This document shows, piece by piece, positions 44,361 to 52,737 of a stretch of DNA of 64,000 nt. Positions within the stretch are counted from its first letter, which is position 1. Each line of letters starts with the position of its first letter. The notes beneath the pieces were generated by a model, which saw only the letters and a program-made list of their open reading frames with translations, did not search any database and had not been told where the DNA came from. The stretch lies in the NCBI RefSeq assembly GCF_947497005.1, contig NZ_CANMFF010000017.1, positions 1 through 64,000 of the forward strand. The letters run 5' to 3'. The DNA is from an uncultured Ruegeria sp. (GTDB lineage: Bacteria; Pseudomonadota; Alphaproteobacteria; Rhodobacterales; Rhodobacteraceae). The position numbers and the translations under genes were made by a program.

Positions 44361-44387
44361 TTTCACCTGTAAAGAAACGAGTTTTTC

Positions 44388-44891
44388 ATGAACCACTCTG
44401 TACGTCTTCTGGCATCTGTTCTTGTGTCCAGCCTTCCCGGGGCCGCGATTGCTGACAATCTGGCGGTCTCGTATTCCGAGGATGGGCGGTACTACACCGA
44501 AGACGATATCCCGACATTCAACGTGGCCGAGAATGGCACAGTGGACTGGATGACCTTTTCAGGCTTTCGGCGTTATCACGCGGAATGCCATGTCTGCCAT
44601 GGTCCGGATGGTGAAGGCTCGACCTATGCGCCCGCTTTGAAAGAATCGGCGCTGGATATGGACTATTACGACTTTGTCGACATCGTTACGAACGGTCGTC
44701 AAGTGGTGAACGCCGCTGAAAATTCGGTGATGCCGGGATTTGGCAACAACCCGAATGTGATGTGCTTTCTGGATGACATCTATGTATACTTAAAGGCTCA
44801 TGGATCGGGCGCGATTCCGCGCGGTCGCCCACCCAAGAAAGAGGCGAAATCCGATGTGATCCGCGAGGATGAAGATGCGTGCATGGGTTAA
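44388..44891 (+). CDS. xoxG: XoxG/c553i-type cytochrome c
   Basis: A protein of 167 residues with a signal peptide, the heme site CHVCH (Cys67, Cys70, His71) and a methionine ligand in SVMPGFGNN. A charged C-terminal extension (RPPKKEAKSD) is present. It corresponds to the c553i cytochrome next to xoxF in Paracoccus (CycB), the proposed electron acceptor of XoxF. It lies immediately after the xoxF terminator and overlaps xoxJ. Confidence 0.9.
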   Translation: MNHSVRLLASVLVSSLPGAAIADNLAVSYSEDGRYYTEDDIPTFNVAENGTVDWMTFSGFRRYHAECHVCHGPDGEGSTYAPALKESALDMDYYDFVDIVTNGRQVVNAAENSVMPGFGNNPNVMCFLDDIYVYLKAHGSGAIPRGRPPKKEAKSDVIREDEDACMG

Positions 44892-45717
44892 GGCTTGTTT
44901 TGCTCTGACGGCACTTAGCATGTGGTTCGGTCAGGCGCTGCCTGCGCAGGCTCAAACCTCTGACCTGGTATCAAAGACAGCCTTTCGCGTTTGCGCGGAC
45001 CCCGCCAACTACCCTGTGTCGACCGAGGACGGATCGGGGTACGAAAACCAGCTGGCCGAGTTAATCGCTGCTAAGTTGGAATTGCCTGTTCAGTATGTCT
45101 GGTTTCCCCAAGCGACGGGGTTCATTCGAAACACCTTGACCGCTAAACGGTGCGATGTGGTGATCGGCTACGCGCAAGGTCATGAATTGGTGCAGAACAC
45201 CAATCACTACTATACGTCCGCCTATGCGCTCATCGTGCCGATGGACAGCGATCTGGCCCAGGTGGATCGATTGAATGACCCAGCGCTCAAGGGGCGTAAG
45301 ATCGGGATCGTGGCGGGTACTCCTCCGGCGGCGCATATGGCGCGCAACGGACTGATCGGTCAGGCCAAGCCCTACAACCTGTTTGTCGATCGCCGCGTGG
45401 AAAGCCCGGCTATCGATATGCTGGATGATCTGCAATCGGGAGACATTGATGCGGCCATCCTTTGGGGTCCGCTGGGCGGACCTTTGGTCAAGGCTGATTA
45501 CCCCGATTTCAAGGTTATCCCAATGGTCAAAGAAGAGCTGCCTCCACGCCTGTTCTATCGCATCACAATGGGCGTGCGGCAGGGTGAAAAGGTTTGGCAG
45601 CGGCAACTGAATTCATTGATCCGCCGCAATCAGGATGAGATCAATGCTGTGTTGGCCGAAGCGGGTGTTCCATTGGTGAATGATCTGGGGACCGAGGTTC
45701 TGGACCTGTCGCAATGA
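44875..45717 (+). CDS. xoxJ: XoxJ, quinoprotein-associated periplasmic binding protein
   Basis: About 280 residues with a signal peptide (ALPAQAQT) and a type-2 solute-binding fold (FRVCADPANYPVSTEDGSGYENQLAEL, in pieces). It matches the family called quinoprotein dehydrogenase-associated putative ABC transporter substrate-binding protein, whose members MxaJ/XoxJ help activate methanol dehydrogenase rather than transport. The ATG at 44875 follows GAGGATGA; an in-frame ATG at 44869 is also possible. It overlaps the xoxG end and is coupled to the CXXCW gene (ATGA). Confidence 0.9.
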   Translation: MRAWVKACFALTALSMWFGQALPAQAQTSDLVSKTAFRVCADPANYPVSTEDGSGYENQLAELIAAKLELPVQYVWFPQATGFIRNTLTAKRCDVVIGYAQGHELVQNTNHYYTSAYALIVPMDSDLAQVDRLNDPALKGRKIGIVAGTPPAAHMARNGLIGQAKPYNLFVDRRVESPAIDMLDDLQSGDIDAAILWGPLGGPLVKADYPDFKVIPMVKEELPPRLFYRITMGVRQGEKVWQRQLNSLIRRNQDEINAVLAEAGVPLVNDLGTEVLDLSQ

Positions 45718-46268
45718 TGCGTGCGTTCCTGGCAATTGCGCTATTCTCAACCTCGGCAATAGCGCAAACCGTCCCGGAACCCAGTGACTACCGCATGGAA
45801 AACTACCGCGCGCCGGTGCCTGACCAGATAACCGGCGGCACAACCATCGGCCCGGAAGACACGCACGGCCTTTGGCAAGATCAGAGCGCTGCGTTTATCG
45901 ACGTTTTACCTCAGCCGCCGAAACCAGCCAATCTGCCCGAGGGCACGATTTGGCGGGACAAGCCGCGCGACAGCATTCCCGGTACGATCTGGTTGCCCAA
46001 TGTTGGTTACGGAGCAATTGCAGACGTCACAGCGGACTATTTTCGATCGGGGCTAGAGACCAGCACCAATGGCGACGTCAACCGTAGAGTTGTGTTCTTC
46101 TGCCTCGAAGATTGCTGGATGAGTTGGAACGCGGCCCGACGCGCAATCGATTGGGGCTATACCAAAGTCTACTGGTTCCCCGAAGGCACCGATGGCTGGG
46201 CCTTGTGGGGGTACCCATTAGAACGGGTCGAGCCATTTCCGGGTCAGCCCGCAACCGGAGGCGGTTGA
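45714..46268 (+). CDS. PQQ-catabolism-associated CXXCW motif protein (rhodanese-like)
   Basis: A protein of 184 residues with a signal peptide (SAIAQTVPE). The region FFCLEDCWMSWNAARRA carries Cys130 and Cys134 directly followed by Trp135, placed like the active-site loop of a rhodanese. The family is named for PQQ-dependent catabolism loci; its function is unproven. Sulfane-sulfur or thiol transfer is a reasonable guess. It is coupled to xoxJ and ends 1 bp from the convergent second SoxYZ-like carrier, a likely partner. Confidence 0.8.
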   Translation: MMRAFLAIALFSTSAIAQTVPEPSDYRMENYRAPVPDQITGGTTIGPEDTHGLWQDQSAAFIDVLPQPPKPANLPEGTIWRDKPRDSIPGTIWLPNVGYGAIADVTADYFRSGLETSTNGDVNRRVVFFCLEDCWMSWNAARRAIDWGYTKVYWFPEGTDGWALWGYPLERVEPFPGQPATGGG

Positions 46269-46269
46269 T

Positions 46270-47088
46270 CTAAAAGCCCGCCAGTTTCTTGTGCAAGTGA
46301 CTGACCGTGCCGTCCGTATCCGTCATCGTTACGTCAACCGCTTGCGCACGGCTTGGGACGGATATGCCGACCCTCGGGTTTTCAGACAATGAAATTGATC
46401 CGGTCATCTGAACATAACCGGTGCCGTCAAGCTCAATATCCACGGTTTCGACATAGCGCATAGGGATGAACAGCAGAGAAATCTGGTCCATCTGCATTCC
46501 AGAATGCGACGGATGATCAATGTTCAGATCCATTTTGTTGGCACGATCCGCGCCCAAATTAGATAGACGTGACAGAGTGTCCAGCGCAGGGACACGACCG
46601 ACCAGTTCGGCCTTCATCGTTCCCAAATTTTCCAATGCCAATTTCGGATCGGTTCCCGGTGGTGCGGCACAAGCCCCAACGCCGGATGTTTTGACGAATG
46701 TTTCCGAGACCCAAAGCCGGCCATCCGTGGTTTCGGCGATGACATGCATCGGGGTCGGCCCGTTCACGCGCAAGGTCACGTCGAAGTAGAAACTCGGCAG
46801 CGGTTCTTCCAGCTCGAACACCGCAGAAACCGGCATTGGATTTTCGTCCAGTACCAAAGTCACTTTGGCTACGTTCGTTCCTCGGGGGGCGATGACCTGC
46901 GCCGCCAGTTTTGCTCGCGCATCATCGGGTGTGCGATAGGGTGCATCAATTGCGATCAATGCGTCGCCATTCTGCATGGGCCGGTCGCCGTAAAGCAGCG
47001 CGCGGACATTTTCCCATGCTTCATTCGATGCAAAGGCCGGAGCAGCCAGCACGCAGAACAGGGCTGCAATCAGGTGAGAAGCCTTCAT
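46270..47088 (-). CDS. Quinoprotein-associated SoxYZ-fusion carrier, copy 2
   Basis: A protein of 272 residues with a signal peptide (AAPAFASNE). The SoxY-like half ends in VKTSGVGACAAPPG with a single Cys140, and the SoxZ-like half has IDHPSHSGMQMDQISLLFIPMRY and ISLSENPRVG. It is paralogous to the carrier at 36468-37280 with clearly different sequence, including GACAAP instead of GGCSAP at the cysteine. It is in an operon with an upstream propeller (ATGA overlap) and the MxaD-like gene. Confidence 0.8.
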   Translation of the reverse strand: MKASHLIAALFCVLAAPAFASNEAWENVRALLYGDRPMQNGDALIAIDAPYRTPDDARAKLAAQVIAPRGTNVAKVTLVLDENPMPVSAVFELEEPLPSFYFDVTLRVNGPTPMHVIAETTDGRLWVSETFVKTSGVGACAAPPGTDPKLALENLGTMKAELVGRVPALDTLSRLSNLGADRANKMDLNIDHPSHSGMQMDQISLLFIPMRYVETVDIELDGTGYVQMTGSISLSENPRVGISVPSRAQAVDVTMTDTDGTVSHLHKKLAGF

Positions 47089-48050
47089 TGTCTTCCTCCT
47101 TGCAGAAAGCTGCCAAAGGCACGCGGCCCGTCGCAGGTTTCTATCGTTTCTATCACAGAGAGCGCCTTTGGGTCCACGATGCTGACAGTGTTGTCGAACC
47201 AGTTTGCGACGACCACCAGATCCTCGCTGGCGGTTGCATCAATGCCCTCCGGGTACTCTCCGACCTCGATCAGAGCTTCATGCTCCAACGTCGTTAGAGA
47301 GATAACGCTGAGCGTATTTGCATATTGGTTTGTGACGAATGCATGACCCTGGGCAAAAGCGATCCCATAAGGGCGTTCGCCGACCGGAATCGTGGCGGTG
47401 ACCGTGCCAGTTTCGACATCGATAACGCTGACATCATTGCTTCCGACATTGCCGACGAACAGCCGCCCATCCGGGGCAAAGCGCAATCCAAAGGGGCGGG
47501 TGCCAACGGTAATTCGATGACGTGATTGCAGAGTTTCTGTATCAAACACTGACACCTGATCTGCGTCCTTGTCAGCTGAAGCCAGAAAACGACCATTGGC
47601 TGACATCGCGATCCCAGCGGGGGCGGTGCCTGTTGGCAGTTCCTTCAGAACCTCCAGGTTTTCGCCGTCCAGCATCCAAAGACGGGCGTTGTACCAATCC
47701 GACACAAATACCCGTCCACCTGTCGAGTCCAGCACGATCCCGATGGGACCACCATCCAGTACATTCTGCGCTATCGTCTCACCGGTCTCAGAGGACAAAC
47801 GCCGCACAGTTTTGCTGTCCGGGGACACGGTGAACAGCGTTCCGTCCAACCCAGCGGCCACGCCCGCAGGCTTGCCGGGCAGGGGCCAACGGGCGGTTTC
47901 CTGCATTTCGGAAAGATCAATCCGGCTGAGTTCCTCGCCGTTTTGACAAGTGATGAACGCCGTCTCTGCCAGCGCCATGCTAGCAGAGATCGCCGCAATC
48001 AACGTGAACAATCGGCTAGCTTGCCGCACCAAAACGCTCGACCAGCGCAT
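47085..48050 (-). CDS. YVTN-type beta-propeller protein (periplasmic)
   Basis: A protein of 321 residues with a signal segment (AAISASMALAE), then seven WD-like YVTN repeats such as GLDGTLFTVSPDSKTV, TGGRVFVSDWYN and GHAFVTNQYANTLSVI. It is a periplasmic propeller of unknown ligand. It overlaps the SoxYZ carrier start (ATGA) and the end of the MxaD-like gene by 35 bp, so all three are one operon. Similar propellers are a named family in PQQ-dehydrogenase loci. Confidence 0.85.
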   Translation of the reverse strand: MRWSSVLVRQASRLFTLIAAISASMALAETAFITCQNGEELSRIDLSEMQETARWPLPGKPAGVAAGLDGTLFTVSPDSKTVRRLSSETGETIAQNVLDGGPIGIVLDSTGGRVFVSDWYNARLWMLDGENLEVLKELPTGTAPAGIAMSANGRFLASADKDADQVSVFDTETLQSRHRITVGTRPFGLRFAPDGRLFVGNVGSNDVSVIDVETGTVTATIPVGERPYGIAFAQGHAFVTNQYANTLSVISLTTLEHEALIEVGEYPEGIDATASEDLVVVANWFDNTVSIVDPKALSVIETIETCDGPRAFGSFLQGGRQ

Positions 48051-48555
48051 CCAGTCCGGCCTGATACACTCCGGTCACGGCGACGATGGCGGCCTCGTCA
48101 TTCAATTCGGCTGGCGGGTCATTGTTTGGATAGCCACGATAAAAGGCCCCGCGCCATTCGATGATCGAACCGCCCCCGTCACGCGGTTTGACTGTCAGAT
48201 GCGACGAGTAATTGGTTACTGGCAGTACCTCAACCGCGACATCGATGATCCGGTAGGAATAGCTCATCTTATCGTCGCTGAATTTGTAGAGGACTTCGTC
48301 AATCGTCGGCCCATCTTCTTGACCCAGCGTCAGCAACCGCGTCGCGTCAATCTCATTGCCACCTTTGCCCTCGGTCGCAAACACAGCGGGATGCCATGAC
48401 ATGTCATCGAAGTTTCCAACGACAGTCCAGACCTCTTCGGGTGAAGCTGCGACTTCGGCGGTCAACGTGACCTTTTGCCGGGTTGGTCCGTGCGCCCAGA
48501 CCGTGCCCGGAACCAATAGCGCAGCGGTCGTCACAAGAAGCATTCGTCGATTCAT
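48016..48555 (-). CDS. MxaD-like SRPBCC protein
   Basis: A protein of 179 residues from the ATG at 48555 (GGAGGATACAGG before it), with a signal peptide (LLVPGTVWAHG). It has the SRPBCC pattern: V.LTAEVAASPEEVWTVVGNFDDMSWHP, a central strand set and the C-terminal helix GVYQAGLDALVERFG. MxaD homologues enhance contact between methanol dehydrogenase and cytochrome. It is the first gene of the operon MxaD-propeller-SoxYZ. The frame continues upstream to 48714, but the ribosome-binding site decides the start. Confidence 0.85.
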   Translation of the reverse strand: MNRRMLLVTTAALLVPGTVWAHGPTRQKVTLTAEVAASPEEVWTVVGNFDDMSWHPAVFATEGKGGNEIDATRLLTLGQEDGPTIDEVLYKFSDDKMSYSYRIIDVAVEVLPVTNYSSHLTVKPRDGGGSIIEWRGAFYRGYPNNDPPAELNDEAAIVAVTGVYQAGLDALVERFGAAS

Positions 48556-48720
48556 CCTGTATCCTCCCTGAATGCGTTTGGCGGTCGTTGGCCTGTCTCC
48601 CGATCGTGCGTTCCCAGTCAATTCCACAATCAAACACACTAAAACGGCCACCCTATACGACCCCTCTGCAAAAAAGCAGTTGGTCGCGGGAAACCATAGC
48701 AAGATCAACCGCATACGCGC

Positions 48721-48739
48721 ATTCTTATAAAATAAGAAT
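48721..48739. promoter_or_regulatory. Perfect 19-bp dyad in a divergent promoter region
   Basis: ATTCTTAT-AAA-ATAAGAAT has perfect 8-bp arms. It lies between the divergent MxaD-like operon and the substrate-binding/propeller operon (48556-48866), both of the quinoprotein system. Such a symmetric site fits a regulator dimer. The half-site TTCTTAT is also present in the dyad before pqqA. Confidence 0.6.
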
Positions 48740-48866
48740 CGAGCTTAATCATGAAGCTGATAGGCTTTGTATTACAACACGGCCAAAAGTATCGGTTCCG
48801 TTCTTGGGGCGTTTTACCCTTGATGAGCCAACCTGATCTTTCGGGTAACAGGAGGGCATATTGACC

Positions 48867-50048
48867 ATGCGCATATTGCCGCTGTTTGCAGCGCTTTTCT
48901 GGTGTATGTCTGCAGTGACTGCGGCGGCGATCGAAGTGAAAGCTACGGTGCTGCGGATCGACTATCCGTCGCTTCTGCCAATCTCTCGATATGATCTGAA
49001 GCCCGACGATCTGGGCTTTGCCGGTGCCGCGCTTGGGGATGAGGATAACGGCACCACCGGCGGATTTCTGGGGCATACCTATGAAACTGCAACCGTTGCA
49101 GTTTCGCCGGAAGAGGCCGACGCCGCGATGGATCAGATCATCGCCGACGGGGTACGCCTGATCGTGCTGATGGCCAAAGCCCCCGAAATTTTGCGCCTGA
49201 CGGATAAGGCGGCTGAGGCCGGGGTGCTGGTGTTCAATGTGTCGGCACCGGATATCGATTTGCGGGACGTAAACTGTCGCGGCAACCTGCTACATATTGC
49301 GCCGTCCCGTGCCATGACAGCCGATGCAGTGGCTCAGTTTGCGGTCTGGAAAAAATGGGGGGATTGGTTCCTGCTGGCCGGTTCAAACCCCGAAGATGTG
49401 AAACTGGCAGACGCCTTTCGCCGCGCGGCTACCAAGTTTGGCGCAAAGATTGCCGAGGATCGAATCTTTGCGGATACCGGAGGCTCTCGGCGGACGGATT
49501 CCGGTCATGTTCTGGTTCAGCGTCAATTGCCACTGGATACGCAGGACGTGCGAGATCATGACGTGGTGATTGCTGCAGACGAAACCGATTACTTCGGGCG
49601 TTACCTGTCTTACCACCTTTGGACCCCGCGCCCGGTGATGGGATCAGGTGGGTTGCGCCCGACGACGTTTCACGGTGCTCATGAGGCATGGGGGGCAACC
49701 CAGTTCCAGACCCGTTTCGAGGAACTTACAGGCCGCTATGTTCGGCCCGAGGATTACAACACCTGGCTTGCGCTGCGTGTGATTGGCGAGGCCGTGACCC
49801 GTGCCAGCACAGCTGACCCCGATGGAGTGCGTGACTATGCCTTGTCGGACAAATTCGAACTGGCTGCCTTCAAAGGGCAAAAGGTTACGTTCCGCGACTG
49901 GAATGGGCAGTTGCGCCAACCGATCCTTCTGTATGACGGATCGATCACCGTCAGCGTCAGCCCGCAAGAGGGGTTTCTGCACCAGGTCTCACCGCTCGAT
50001 ACGCTGGGATTGGATCGGGCGGAATCCAGCTGTCAGGCATTTGAATAA
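48867..50048 (+). CDS. ABC-type periplasmic binding protein of PQQ-alcohol-dehydrogenase systems
   Basis: A protein of 393 residues with a signal peptide (ALFWCMSAVTAAA) and a type-1 solute-binding fold (IVLMAKAPEILRLTDKAAEAGVLVFNVSAPD, in pieces). It matches the binding protein family named for PQQ-dependent alcohol dehydrogenase systems (PedA-like). AGGAGGG before the ATG at 48867 makes that start likelier than the TTG at 48861. It heads an operon running through 54080. A matching ATPase and permease are encoded at 59629-61163. Confidence 0.8.
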   Translation: MRILPLFAALFWCMSAVTAAAIEVKATVLRIDYPSLLPISRYDLKPDDLGFAGAALGDEDNGTTGGFLGHTYETATVAVSPEEADAAMDQIIADGVRLIVLMAKAPEILRLTDKAAEAGVLVFNVSAPDIDLRDVNCRGNLLHIAPSRAMTADAVAQFAVWKKWGDWFLLAGSNPEDVKLADAFRRAATKFGAKIAEDRIFADTGGSRRTDSGHVLVQRQLPLDTQDVRDHDVVIAADETDYFGRYLSYHLWTPRPVMGSGGLRPTTFHGAHEAWGATQFQTRFEELTGRYVRPEDYNTWLALRVIGEAVTRASTADPDGVRDYALSDKFELAAFKGQKVTFRDWNGQLRQPILLYDGSITVSVSPQEGFLHQVSPLDTLGLDRAESSCQAFE

Positions 50049-50060
50049 CCGGAGGTTTTG

Positions 50061-51032
50061 ATGAAACAACTATTGCTGATCGTTGCTTGTGCTGCGTTGA
50101 CCTCTGGTCCTGCGATCGCGGGCAAGGCCTTTGTCTCAAACGAACGGAGTAACACCATTACCGTGGTGGATACCGAAACCTGGGAGGTGATCACCGAATT
50201 TCCGGGCGGCAACCGCCCGCGTGGCATTACCGTCAGCCCGGACGGCAAGACGCTCTATGTCTGTGCCTCGGACGACAATATCATCCGGGTGTTTGATACC
50301 GAGACCTACGAGGAACTGCCCAGTCTGCCCTCTGGTCCGGACCCCGAGCTTTTCATCCTCGAACCATCAGGCAAGCGGCTCTACATCGCCAATGAGGACG
50401 ACAATCTGGTGACGGTCACAGACACCGAAACCCGCACCATTCTGGCCGAGGTGCCGGTTGGCGTCGAACCCGAAGGCATGGGGATGAGCCCGGACGCAAA
50501 ATTTGTGGTCAACACCTCTGAAACCACCAATATGGCGCATTTCATCTCCACCGAGGATTACTCCATCAAGCATAACATTCTGGTCGACCAGCGTCCACGT
50601 TATGCCCAGTACACCGCCGATGGCAAACGGCTGTTTGTAACGTCGGAAATTGGCGGTACCGTCTCGGTCATGGATATTGCCGAGGACGGAGCGCCCACGG
50701 TGGTCGGCAAGATCGGCTTTGAGGTGCCCGGCGTGCAACCGGAATGGCTGCAGCCCGTCGGGGCCAAGGTAACTTCCGACGGCAAGCGTCTGTTTGTTGC
50801 TCTAGGGCCTGCAAACCGGGTTGCCGTCGTCGACGCGCAAAGCCTTGAGGTTCAGGACTACATTCTTGTGGGGCAGCGGGTCTGGCAGCTCGATTTCACG
50901 CCGGATGAGAAATACCTGCTGACCACAAATGGAAATTCAAACGACATTACAATTATCGATGTAGCGGCGGAAAAGGCGATCAAATCGGTACAGGTCGGTC
51001 AACAGCCTTGGGGTGTAGTGACCATTGACTAA
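50061..51032 (+). CDS. PQQ-catabolism-associated beta-propeller protein
   Basis: A protein of 323 residues with a signal peptide (TSGPAIAGKAF), then YVTN/lactonase-type blades with repeated VDTET, GITVSPDGKTLYV and ADGKRLFV motifs. It corresponds to the family named PQQ-dependent catabolism-associated beta-propeller protein. It is second in an operon, 12 bp after the binding protein gene (GGAGG ahead of the ATG). Its function may be binding or guiding the quinoprotein or a cytochrome; this is not known. Confidence 0.85.
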   Translation: MKQLLLIVACAALTSGPAIAGKAFVSNERSNTITVVDTETWEVITEFPGGNRPRGITVSPDGKTLYVCASDDNIIRVFDTETYEELPSLPSGPDPELFILEPSGKRLYIANEDDNLVTVTDTETRTILAEVPVGVEPEGMGMSPDAKFVVNTSETTNMAHFISTEDYSIKHNILVDQRPRYAQYTADGKRLFVTSEIGGTVSVMDIAEDGAPTVVGKIGFEVPGVQPEWLQPVGAKVTSDGKRLFVALGPANRVAVVDAQSLEVQDYILVGQRVWQLDFTPDEKYLLTTNGNSNDITIIDVAAEKAIKSVQVGQQPWGVVTID

Positions 51033-51051
51033 AGTTCTGGGAGGGACGGGA

Positions 51052-51489
51052 ATGAAGAAACTTATGATCGCAGCGATGGTCGCGGCGTTCGGTGGACCGG
51101 TCTCGGCGGCGCCGCTCTGTGACGATCTGGGATTTGCCGGACTTCTGGCGAAATGCAATCGCGGTGACACCATCAAGCTGACGCTCGCCTCGGGGCAGCC
51201 ACTGGGCGAGGACGTAGTTCTGCAATCCGGCGCGTATTACAAACTTGAGATCACCGCCGATGGCTCGGCGGAACTGGCGATCGAGGGACCTTCGTTCTTT
51301 CGTGCGATCTGGATGAATGAGATCGTGATTAACAAGATCGAAATCCGCCCGATGGCGGTGGATAGCATCGAGTTTGACAAGGCCGGTGTGGCGGAACTGT
51401 CGTTTATCGCAATCAAACCTGGCAGCCATGAAATTCGCATCCCCGGTTCCACCGGAGAAACGCAACGCATCACGGTCAGCATTCAATAG
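51052..51489 (+). CDS. Small secreted beta protein, unknown
   Basis: A protein of 145 residues with a signal peptide (FGGPVSAAPL). Two cysteines (LCDDLG and AKCNRGD) sit near the mature N-terminus and may form a disulfide. The rest looks like an all-beta sandwich reminiscent of cupredoxin-like folds, but no copper ligands could be assigned. GGGAGG before the ATG at 51052 sets the start. It is third in the operon. Confidence 0.55.
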   Translation: MKKLMIAAMVAAFGGPVSAAPLCDDLGFAGLLAKCNRGDTIKLTLASGQPLGEDVVLQSGAYYKLEITADGSAELAIEGPSFFRAIWMNEIVINKIEIRPMAVDSIEFDKAGVAELSFIAIKPGSHEIRIPGSTGETQRITVSIQ

Positions 51490-51501
51490 AGAAAGGAAAG
51501 T

Positions 51502-51753
51502 ATGATGAAAAAGCTTGGGGTTTTGTTGATTGCTGGACTTATCGTGGCACCGGCTTTCGCCGACGAAATTGACGCGGCAACCGTCGAAAAGATCGAGGCC
51601 TATCTTGCATCCATCGAATGCCAGATGGACCCGGACGATATCGAGGTTGAAGATGACGTTTACGATCTGGACGACGTCATCTGTAAGGGTGGCAACCAGT
51701 TCGACATTAAGTTGGACAAGGACCTGAAAGAAGTGAGCCGCAAGGCGGAATAG
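51502..51753 (+). CDS. Small acidic PepSY-like periplasmic protein
   Basis: A protein of 83 residues with a signal peptide (LIVAPAFADE). The mature part has a very acidic stretch, MDPDDIEVEDDVYDLDDV, between two cysteines and ends with the PepSY-like QFDIKLDKDLKEVS. It is encoded within an operon of periplasmic quinoprotein accessories (13 bp after the previous gene, 12 bp before a binding protein). Metal binding, including lanthanide, is conceivable from the acidic run but not shown. Confidence 0.6.
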   Translation: MMKKLGVLLIAGLIVAPAFADEIDAATVEKIEAYLASIECQMDPDDIEVEDDVYDLDDVICKGGNQFDIKLDKDLKEVSRKAE

Positions 51754-51765
51754 CGGGTTGTAGCC

Positions 51766-52731
51766 ATGATGAAACTGCTTGCAGCATGTCTTTCGCTGAC
51801 CTTCACGGCGGGCGCTCTGGCCGCCGATACTTTGCCGACCATTCGCGCAGCGGTGCTCAAGATCGGGACAGTGAACTGGGAGCTGGAGACTATTCGCCAG
51901 AATGGTCTGGACAAGAAACATGGCTTCATTCTTGATGTTCAACCTTTTGCCGACAATGGCGCGACCCGCATCGCTGTTGAAGGTGACGAAGCTGATCTGG
52001 CCGTCGCTGACTGGATCTGGGTTGCCCGCCAAAGGGCTGCTGGCAAGCATTATGTCTTCATCCCTTATTCCAAAGCCGTCGGTGGGGTTGTTGTACCTGC
52101 TGACAGCCCGGCGACCAGTTTGAAGGATTTGGCAGGTGGCAAGATCGGCATTGCCGGCGGACCGTTGGACAAATCCTGGCTTATCCTGCGCGCCTATGCA
52201 GCGCAGGAATATGGGATGGATCTGAAAACCGAGACCGAGCAGGTGTTCGGTGCACCGCCACTGATCTTTAAGTCCGCTCTCGGGGGAGATTATGCGGGGG
52301 CAATCAATTTCTGGCACTTTCTGGCCAAGATGAAAGCTACAGGTATGAAAGAGCTGATCTCGGTGGAAGACGCCGGGCAGGCGCTTGGTCTTGATACAAA
52401 TACGCCGCTGCTGGGCTATTACCTGAAAGAGAGTTTTCTGACTGAAAATCCAGATATTGCGCAAAACCTGTTCGCCGCCAGCCGAGAAGCCAAGGATCTG
52501 TTGGCCAATTCTCCTGAGGCGTGGGAGGCGATCCGCCCTCGTATGAACGCCAAGTCCGACGCGCAATTTGAACAGCTCAAATCCGATTGGATCGCCGGGA
52601 TTCCTGATCGCAGCCCAGTCGACGCGGAAGCCGCAAACAAGATGCTGGAACTGATGGCCGAGTTGGGTGGGGCCGAGCTGGTGGGTGAAGCAACAACAGT
52701 ACCACAAGGTCTGTTTGCAGACGTGGAATAG
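51766..52731 (+). CDS. NitT/TauT-type ABC transporter substrate-binding protein
   Basis: A protein of 321 residues with a signal peptide (TFTAGALAADT), then a type-2 binding fold of the nitrate/sulfonate/thiamine-precursor class (IRAAVLKIGTVNWELE; LKDLAGGKIGIAGGPLDKSW). The usual two-ATG start (51766 or 51769) cannot be resolved. It is followed at 6 bp by a permease and an ATPase. The ligand is unknown; the operon context suggests a small molecule of PQQ-linked metabolism. Confidence 0.85.
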   Translation: MMKLLAACLSLTFTAGALAADTLPTIRAAVLKIGTVNWELETIRQNGLDKKHGFILDVQPFADNGATRIAVEGDEADLAVADWIWVARQRAAGKHYVFIPYSKAVGGVVVPADSPATSLKDLAGGKIGIAGGPLDKSWLILRAYAAQEYGMDLKTETEQVFGAPPLIFKSALGGDYAGAINFWHFLAKMKATGMKELISVEDAGQALGLDTNTPLLGYYLKESFLTENPDIAQNLFAASREAKDLLANSPEAWEAIRPRMNAKSDAQFEQLKSDWIAGIPDRSPVDAEAANKMLELMAELGGAELVGEATTVPQGLFADVE

Positions 52732-52737
52732 GAAGTG

